Shown here in pieces: positions 31,086-36,320 of a stretch of DNA of 36,320 nucleotides. Each line of letters starts with the position of its first letter. Within the stretch, counting starts at the first letter, position 1. Under the pieces are notes generated by a model. The model had not been told where the DNA came from. It was given only the letters and a program-made list of their open reading frames with translations, and made no database searches. Origin of the DNA: TMED13 sp042090305 (GTDB lineage: Bacteria; Pseudomonadota; Alphaproteobacteria; Methylaequorales; Methylaequoraceae); the NCBI GenBank assembly GCA_042090305.1, contig JBELJQ010000016.1:1-36320 (forward strand), in the 5' to 3' direction. The position numbers and the translations under genes were made by a program.

Positions 31086-31748
31086 ATGAAAAACATAGAT
31101 AAACTTTCAGAACTTTTAGGGTATAAATTTAAAAATAAAGCATTGTTGATAGAGTCATTAACACACCCAAGTATTGAAAAAAAATCAAACTATGAAAGGC
31201 TTGAATTCTTGGGTGACAGAGTTCTGGGGTTAGTAATTGCAAGAGAAATATATAAACTTAACCCTTCGGATAGTGAGGGTAATTTAGCAAAGAAGTTTTC
31301 TCATCTAGTCTGTAAGGATACGCTTGTAAAAATAGCTAATAAAATTAATTTAGATGATTATCTTATCACAGCGGATATTATTAAAAAAACTCCTATAAAT
31401 TCAATTAAGGCTAATTCTTTAGAAGCATTAATAGCAGCAATATTTCTTGATTCGGATTTCACAGTAATAACAAATCTTATTAAAAATCTTTGGGCTGAAC
31501 ATATAAAAAAAATTGATCTAAATGATCATGACCCTAAATCTAAATTACAAGAGTGGTCATTAAAAAGAAAAAATAAGCTGCCAGTTTATAAAATTCTTAA
31601 AAAGGATGGTCCTGAACATGAACCAAAATTTACAATTAAAGTTGAAACAGATGAAAACTTTTATTCTATTGGAGTAGGTAAAAATAAACAGGATGCTGAA
31701 GTTAAAGCAGCAGGAAAACTACTTAAGAAAATTGAACTTAAAAAATAA
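31086..31748 (+). CDS. rnc: Ribonuclease III
   Basis: RNase III cuts double-stranded RNA in rRNA processing and mRNA turnover. The 220-aa protein has the catalytic RNase III domain (about 5-145) with YERLEFLGDRVLG, where Glu40 and Asp44 are catalytic, and NSLEALIAAIFLDSD. A double-stranded RNA-binding domain (about 150-220) has DPKSKLQEWSLKRKNKLP. It is the partner of era and lepB in the classic lepB-rnc-era operon. Its 3' end overlaps the era reading frame. Confidence 0.97.
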   Translation: MKNIDKLSELLGYKFKNKALLIESLTHPSIEKKSNYERLEFLGDRVLGLVIAREIYKLNPSDSEGNLAKKFSHLVCKDTLVKIANKINLDDYLITADIIKKTPINSIKANSLEALIAAIFLDSDFTVITNLIKNLWAEHIKKIDLNDHDPKSKLQEWSLKRKNKLPVYKILKKDGPEHEPKFTIKVETDENFYSIGVGKNKQDAEVKAAGKLLKKIELKK

Positions 31749-32592
31749 ATGTGCTCTTGTGTCGATAACAGGTTTTCCTAATGCTGGAAAATCTACATTA
31801 ATCAATTCGTTTATTGAAAAGAAAATATCAATTGTAAGCCATAAAGTTCAAACCACACAGCAATCTATAAGGGGGATTTTTAACCGAGGAAAAGTACAAA
31901 TTATTTTTATAGATACTCCGGGAGTTGTTCAATCAAGAAGACATTTTAGTAAGAGCTTTTCGCGAGCTATTACCCAAAACGAATTCTTATGCGATTTTAA
32001 TTTATTTATGCTTGATGTAACTAAACAACTTAATGAGAAGGAACATTTCTTAATTAAAAAACTTATGAATTTATGTAAAAAGAACTTTCTTATTTTAAAT
32101 AAAATAGATTTAGTAGAAAAAAGTAAATTACTTAACCTATCACAAAAGATTAATTCTCAGTATGAATTCAAAAATACTTTTATGATCTCTGCAAAAAAAA
32201 AAATGGGTATAAAATCCCTACTCGATAAAATAATAACAGCAGCACCTAAAAGAGAATGGATTTATACTAAAGATAAAATCTTAACCGATAAAAGTTTAAT
32301 ATTCCAAATTTCAGAAATTACAAGAGAGAAAATCTTCCAACTTATAAATAAGGAGATTCCATATACCGTTGAAATTAAAACTACAATGAAACAAGAAAAA
32401 AAAATAAATATTATTAATCAGAAAATCTATGTAAAAAAGGATTCACACAAGTCAATTATTATTGGAAAACAGGGAGAGAAAATCAAGCAAATTGGCACTA
32501 GATCTAGACTTGATATTGAAAAACTAATTCGCCAGCAGGTTTATCTTAAATTAGAAGTTTTAAAAAAAAGAAATATATATGAAACTGAATGA
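31693..32592 (+). CDS. era: GTPase Era
   Basis: Era binds 16S rRNA and helps mature the small ribosomal subunit. The 299-aa protein has G1 GFPNAGKST (27-35), G2 in VQTTQQSIRG, G3 DTPGVV, G4 NKID and a C-terminal KH domain with VKKDSHKSIIIGKQGEKIK. The start is uncertain: ATG at 31693 overlaps rnc by 56 bp and has no good ribosome binding site, while TTG at 31732 begins nearer to the position of Era homologues. An 11-adenine run lies inside (about 32193). It overlaps recO by 14 bp. Confidence 0.95.
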   Translation: MLKLKQQENYLRKLNLKNKCALVSITGFPNAGKSTLINSFIEKKISIVSHKVQTTQQSIRGIFNRGKVQIIFIDTPGVVQSRRHFSKSFSRAITQNEFLCDFNLFMLDVTKQLNEKEHFLIKKLMNLCKKNFLILNKIDLVEKSKLLNLSQKINSQYEFKNTFMISAKKKMGIKSLLDKIITAAPKREWIYTKDKILTDKSLIFQISEITREKIFQLINKEIPYTVEIKTTMKQEKKINIINQKIYVKKDSHKSIIIGKQGEKIKQIGTRSRLDIEKLIRQQVYLKLEVLKKRNIYETE

Positions 32593-33277
32593 TGAGGGTC
32601 TTTTTTTATTTTCAAAAAAACATGGTGAAAAGTTTTTAATTTTAAGCATTTTTTCGAAAAAGAATGGTTTGATAAAAGCATTATCAAGAATTACTAAATC
32701 GAAGAGTTATGCTCTTTTAAATTTAGATCAAATTACTTTTGAATTGTCATACAAAAACAAAGACACCTATGGATTTATAAAATATAATCAAATGAAATCT
32801 AATAAAATTGATGACAATTTATTTATTACACTTAAAGCATCAGCCTCAGAATTATGTCTAAAACTTTTTCCAACCTGGGAAGAAAATATCTTTACATTTG
32901 AATCTTTGATAAATATATCAAATTTTGATAATTATGACAAAATAAGTCTGATTCAAAAATATGTATGCTGGGAATTTAATCTTCTAAATGCTTTAGGATA
33001 TGGATTAAACCTTAAAGAATGTTCAGTAACTGGAAAGTCAGATGTTTTTTATATATCACCAAAATCTGGAAATAGTGTTTGTTATGAAGTTGGTAAAAAT
33101 TATGAGAAGAAATTATTCAAGATACCAAAATTTCTTAAGAATATGAACAGTCAGCCTAAACTAGAAGAGTTAGTAATATGCCTAAAAATCAGTGGATATT
33201 TTTTATTAAAAATATATGAATCTAAAAATAAATTCATATTTAGGGATCAATTAATAAATATGATCTGTAGATTATGA
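32579..33277 (+). CDS. recO: DNA repair protein RecO
   Basis: RecO loads RecA onto gaps together with RecR. The 232-aa protein has an N-terminal OB-fold-like region (GLFLFSKKHGEKFLILSIFSKKNG) and a helical part with the family-typical YVCWEFNLLNALGYGLNLKECSVTG. The sequence is divergent and very lysine- and asparagine-rich, as expected from the low GC content, and the zinc-binding cysteines of some RecO proteins are not all visible. It closes the rel-to-recO run. Its end overlaps the convergent bpt gene by 6 bp. Confidence 0.9.
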   Translation: MKLNDEGLFLFSKKHGEKFLILSIFSKKNGLIKALSRITKSKSYALLNLDQITFELSYKNKDTYGFIKYNQMKSNKIDDNLFITLKASASELCLKLFPTWEENIFTFESLINISNFDNYDKISLIQKYVCWEFNLLNALGYGLNLKECSVTGKSDVFYISPKSGNSVCYEVGKNYEKKLFKIPKFLKNMNSQPKLEELVICLKISGYFLLKIYESKNKFIFRDQLINMICRL

Positions 33278-33991
33278 AAAAATCTTCCAATTGCCGTTTA
33301 AAAATAATTCCAAACCATTAAAAGAAGATTTGTAATTCATAGATTTTGATTCTCTAATCCAATATCCGAGATATAGAAACTTCATTTTCTTTTCTTCTAA
33401 AAGATTAATACTTCTAAGTATTAGGTTTTTTCCTAGTCCCCTTTTTTTTAGTTTAGGATTGAAAAAACTATAAACAGCAGAGTAACCATCGTTAAGGTTA
33501 TCTAATAGAATTGACCCAACAAGTTGACTATTTGAATTAAAAAGGTCTACAATCTTATTTGAATTACAATTATGGTGAAAGAAATTATTGAATTCTTCGT
33601 AAGTCATGAACTGCATTTGTCCGTGAGAATGTCGAACTTCACAATATTTTTGGAATAATTCATATCTTTCTTTTTCTATGTTTTTTGAATTTATAATTAT
33701 TTTTAAATCTTGATTGATCTTTAAATTTCTTTTAACACTTTTTGAGTAATAAAACCTATTGATATTAATTCTTGATGAGATGCATTTTCTGCAATCATTA
33801 CAATTTGGAATATACATATGATTGTAGCTTCTTCTAAATCCATTCCTAGATAACTCGGAAATAGCCTCCATCTTGTTTTCGAACTCTCTTAAATCAACAT
33901 AAATTCTTTGCTCCATGTTTCCATCAATGTAGGAGCATGGAAACTTAATTGTACTTTTAAGTGATTTATTTTTTTTAAGTATTTCCATCAT
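33272..33991 (-). CDS. bpt: Aspartate/glutamate leucyl-transferase (Bpt; Ate family)
   Basis: A 239-aa tRNA-protein transferase that adds leucine (from Leu-tRNA) to N-terminal Asp or Glu, creating an N-degron. The N-terminal domain shows PCSYIDGNMEQRIYVDL, RRSYNHMYIPNCNDCRKC, with the conserved cysteines, and FYYSKSVKRNLK. A GNAT-like C-terminal domain has YCEVRHSHGQM, SVVGSILLDN-like and GYSAVYSFFNPKLKKRGLG. Bpt versus arginyl transferase cannot be settled from sequence; bacterial proteins of this length are usually Bpt. The ATG overlaps the glycerate kinase stop by four bases (ATGA), so translation is coupled. Confidence 0.88.
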   Translation of the reverse strand: MMEILKKNKSLKSTIKFPCSYIDGNMEQRIYVDLREFENKMEAISELSRNGFRRSYNHMYIPNCNDCRKCISSRININRFYYSKSVKRNLKINQDLKIIINSKNIEKERYELFQKYCEVRHSHGQMQFMTYEEFNNFFHHNCNSNKIVDLFNSNSQLVGSILLDNLNDGYSAVYSFFNPKLKKRGLGKNLILRSINLLEEKKMKFLYLGYWIRESKSMNYKSSFNGLELFLNGNWKIFS

Positions 33992-35343
33992 ATTAGATAT
34001 AAAAGCTGAATGTCAGCAACATTTGTATTTGTGCCTTCAATTATTACAAGTGAATTAATTTTTTTCAATACTTCATATGAGTTATTATTCCTAAGCTCTT
34101 CATCTAGGTCTATATTTTTAGACTTAATTTCATTTAATGAATTATGATTTACAATAGCTCCAGCAGCATTTGTCGGCCCATCTCTTCCGTCAGTACCTGC
34201 TGATAGAAGACAGAATTTTTGTTCAGGCATTCTTTTTTTCATCAACTTTATGAAATGTAATGCAAACTCTTGATTTCTTCCACCTTTTCCATTCCCTTTA
34301 ATTTCAACAGTAGTCTCTCCTCCTGAGATATAAACCATTGGGATGTTTCTTTTATTACGATTATTCATCTCTTTAACAAAAAATTGAGGAAGTTTTGAAA
34401 CTTCCATTTCAATATTTTTTTTCCAAATTTTTGATTTAATATTATTTTTTCTACAATAATTATGAATAGCTTCCAAACATAAATTATTGCTTCCAATAAT
34501 AGTATTTTGAACACTTGAAAACAATTTATTACCTTTTTTTGGCGTTTCCATCTTAGGATCTTTTATTCCTTTTAGTACATACTCTTTTATTGAAACCGGT
34601 ATTTTATTCCATATTTTAAAACTAGTAAGAATCTTTTTAGTATCTTTGAAGGTCGTATTGTCTGGGCTTGTTGGCCCACTTGCTATGGAACTTAAGTCAT
34701 CACCAACCACATCTGAAAGAATCAAACAATGTACTTTTGATGGATAAGAAAAATTTAAAAAATTCCCCCCTTTGATCTTTGATAAATGTTTTCTTACAGT
34801 GTTTATCTTCTTAATATCAGCTCCGGACTCAATAAGCTCAACATTAATTTTAATTTTGTCATTTAGTGATAAATCTCCTGCTGGATATGGAGCGAGAGCT
34901 GAGCCACCTCCTGATAGTAGAAGAAGGACAAGATCGGTTTTCGATGTTTTTTCTAAGTATTTTTCAATATACTTTGAGGCTTTAAGTCCAGCATTTGTTG
35001 GTATTGGATGGCCTGCAACAAATGTCTTAAAGCCCTTTACTTTTTTAGAATTTTCTTTATTTACAACAATAATACCTTCAGCTACTTTTCCACTGAAATT
35101 TCTAAGAATAACTTTTGAGGTTTCAGCCATATCCACTGAAGCCTTCCCAATACATATTGGATAAATTTTCTTGATATTTTTGTAATTAGTTGTTTGATTT
35201 CCAGAACTTATAGAAAAACTTTTGTTATTAAATTTGAATAAATTACCAAGAATATTTTTAGGTTTGACATTTGATACACCATGTTCAAATAGATTTAGGA
35301 GAAATTTATCGTGTGATTTTTCAGAATTAGTTTTTGTTTTCAT
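33988..35343 (-). CDS. gckA: Glycerate 2-kinase (MOFRL family)
   Basis: A 451-aa cytoplasmic kinase that phosphorylates D-glycerate at C2 to give 2-phosphoglycerate. Family landmarks are KIYPICIGKASVDMA, the glycine-rich LLLLSGGGSALAPYP, GADIKKINTVRKHLSKIKGG, LSDVVGDDLSSIASGPTSPD, GGETTVEIKGNGKGGRNQEF and SAGTDGRDGPTNAAG, the MOFRL region. The length is normal. It is 3 bp after a D-2-hydroxyacid dehydrogenase and overlaps bpt by 4 bp. The dehydrogenase would supply D-glycerate from hydroxypyruvate, so the pair probably channels serine or glyoxylate-derived carbon into lower glycolysis. Confidence 0.93.
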   Translation of the reverse strand: MKTKTNSEKSHDKFLLNLFEHGVSNVKPKNILGNLFKFNNKSFSISSGNQTTNYKNIKKIYPICIGKASVDMAETSKVILRNFSGKVAEGIIVVNKENSKKVKGFKTFVAGHPIPTNAGLKASKYIEKYLEKTSKTDLVLLLLSGGGSALAPYPAGDLSLNDKIKINVELIESGADIKKINTVRKHLSKIKGGNFLNFSYPSKVHCLILSDVVGDDLSSIASGPTSPDNTTFKDTKKILTSFKIWNKIPVSIKEYVLKGIKDPKMETPKKGNKLFSSVQNTIIGSNNLCLEAIHNYCRKNNIKSKIWKKNIEMEVSKLPQFFVKEMNNRNKRNIPMVYISGGETTVEIKGNGKGGRNQEFALHFIKLMKKRMPEQKFCLLSAGTDGRDGPTNAAGAIVNHNSLNEIKSKNIDLDEELRNNNSYEVLKKINSLVIIEGTNTNVADIQLLYLI

Positions 35344-35346
35344 TAA

Positions 35347-36318
35347 CTAAACAACTCTGTCCAATGGTTCACCACCATTGAAAAAAGATGTAATATTATC
35401 GAATACTCTCATACCCATAGCTTCTCTTGTTTCTTCCGTTGCGCTTCCAAGGTGAGGTAATAGAAAAACATTTTTTAAATGTATTAGTTCCTCTAAAACT
35501 TCAGGTTCTTTTTCATAAACATCAAGACCTGCTCCTTTTATAACACCATCATTGAGAGCTTTAGCTAAATCACTTTCGTTTACTATATCACCACGAGCAG
35601 TATTGATTAGGTAAGCATTCTTTTTCATCTTGGATAGAAGTTCATAATTAATGAGTCCCTGAGTCTCAGTTGTTGATGGACAGTGCAATGATACAAAATC
35701 TGATTCAGATACAAGTTCATCAATAGAACCAAACGATGTTGCATTCAATCCTTTTAGATTATCATTGTCAATGTATGGATCATAAAAAATTATTCTCATT
35801 TTAAAACCATGATGAGCTTTGTGAGCCATTGCTTGAGCAATTCTTCCCATCCCTATAAGACCTAATGTTTTACCAGTAACTTTGGTTCCCATCATATGAG
35901 TAGGTCTCCATCCACTCCATTCTTTTTTTCTAATATGAAATTCACCTTCTGAACCGCGTCTTGCCACTCCTAACATAAGAAGCATAGCAATGTCGGCGGT
36001 ACAATCTGTAAGAACCTCTGGTGTATTAGTAACAACAATATTATTATTTTTAGCTGAATCAATGTCTATATTGTTAAATCCAACACCAAAATTCCCTATA
36101 ATTTTAACTTTTTTATCTGGTGTTGAAATTATCTTATCTGTAACTGGATCTGTCACCGTAGGTAGCAGCGCATCATACGATTTCATTCCCTCTATAAGTT
36201 CTGATTCAGATAGTGGCTTGTCCTCAACATTCAATGTTGTATCGAATGTTGAGAGTAATTTTTCTTCAACTTTTTTAGGCCACTTCCTTGTTACTAATAT
36301 TTTGAACTTTTCCGTCAT
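35347..36318 (-). CDS. D-2-hydroxyacid dehydrogenase (glyoxylate/hydroxypyruvate reductase type)
   Basis: A 323-aa NAD(P)-dependent oxidoreductase. The nucleotide-binding motif GLIGMGRIAQAMA lies near residues 150-162. The catalytic triad is Arg in NTARGD, Glu in YEKEPE and His in LPHLGSAT. The substrate domain has NFGVGFNNIDIDSAKNNNIVVTNTP-type sequence, and the whole protein resembles glyoxylate/hydroxypyruvate reductases (GyaR/GRHPR). Length is normal. Being followed directly by glycerate kinase suggests that hydroxypyruvate to D-glycerate is the main reaction, but phosphoglycerate or other 2-oxoacids cannot be excluded from sequence alone. The start is at the window edge, so its ribosome binding site is not visible. 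Confidence 0.92.
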   Translation of the reverse strand: MTEKFKILVTRKWPKKVEEKLLSTFDTTLNVEDKPLSESELIEGMKSYDALLPTVTDPVTDKIISTPDKKVKIIGNFGVGFNNIDIDSAKNNNIVVTNTPEVLTDCTADIAMLLMLGVARRGSEGEFHIRKKEWSGWRPTHMMGTKVTGKTLGLIGMGRIAQAMAHKAHHGFKMRIIFYDPYIDNDNLKGLNATSFGSIDELVSESDFVSLHCPSTTETQGLINYELLSKMKKNAYLINTARGDIVNESDLAKALNDGVIKGAGLDVYEKEPEVLEELIHLKNVFLLPHLGSATEETREAMGMRVFDNITSFFNGGEPLDRVV

Positions 36319-36320
36319 TT

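Noticed and set aside
34772..35164. 130-codon open frame antisense to glycerate kinase
   Set aside because: The minus-strand gene has all MOFRL-family motifs across the same bases, and the plus-strand frame lacks expression signals.

Overview
The window looks like about 36 kb of a compact, AT-rich genome from a flagellated, free-living alphaproteobacterium, probably a marine low-GC lineage. The reasons are the rpoZ-rel-(DUF2062)-pdxJ-lepB-rnc-era-recO gene order typical of Alphaproteobacteria, a single bifunctional Rel/SpoT protein, a DUF6494 protein, an FlgJ that is only a rod-binding domain, a bacterial Ate/Bpt transferase, and very short or overlapping gene junctions. No rRNA, tRNA, CRISPR array, insertion sequence or prophage was seen. 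Genus-level placement is not supported by what can be read here.

Layout. (1) Bases 1-11548 are a late flagellar cluster, almost all on the minus strand. In transcription order it reads: a 105-aa orphan, flgG, flgH, flgI, flgJ (rod-binding domain only), a giant flgK (1789 codons), flgL, a flagellin, and the first codons of a second flagellin at the window edge. One unknown gene (1000-1500) runs the other way between flagellin and flgL. A near-consensus sigma-54 promoter sits directly upstream of flgG. (2) Bases 11587-14577, plus strand: a ferritin-like protein, a bile-acid/sodium-symporter-family carrier, and a molbindin-TupB-TupC molybdate/tungstate module without a binding protein. The module converges on a large molybdopterin oxidoreductase (14579-16702). 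(3) A 328-bp gap with a 26-bp tandem repeat and an inverted repeat, then four packed small genes ending in a DCC-family (YDGxCxxC) protein and starting with DUF6494. (4) A ferric-iron ABC importer, fbpABC, with a promoter and palindrome upstream. (5) A small heat-shock gene with a textbook promoter, a perfect 13-bp terminator hairpin and a ROSE-like RNA thermometer over its ribosome binding site. (6) A soluble lytic transglycosylase gene divergent from a long plus-strand housekeeping operon, dapA-smpB-folK-rpoZ-rel-DUF2062-pdxJ-lepB-rnc-era-recO. (7) A minus-strand trio: D-2-hydroxyacid dehydrogenase, glycerate 2-kinase and Ate/Bpt.

How the parts work together. The flg genes build the distal rod, the P and L rings, the hook-filament junction and the filament. 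The Mop/TupBC module probably feeds metal to a molybdo- or tungsto-enzyme such as its convergent neighbour. FbpABC imports iron, and the ferritin-like protein could store it. The dehydrogenase and kinase can convert hydroxypyruvate to 2-phosphoglycerate via D-glycerate.

The most unusual points are the roughly threefold oversized FlgK, whose central insertion carries adhesin-type repeats with one repeat nested exactly inside another; the ROSE-like thermometer; the 16-A homopolymer inside tupC; and the two unidentified genes in or beside the flagellar cluster.
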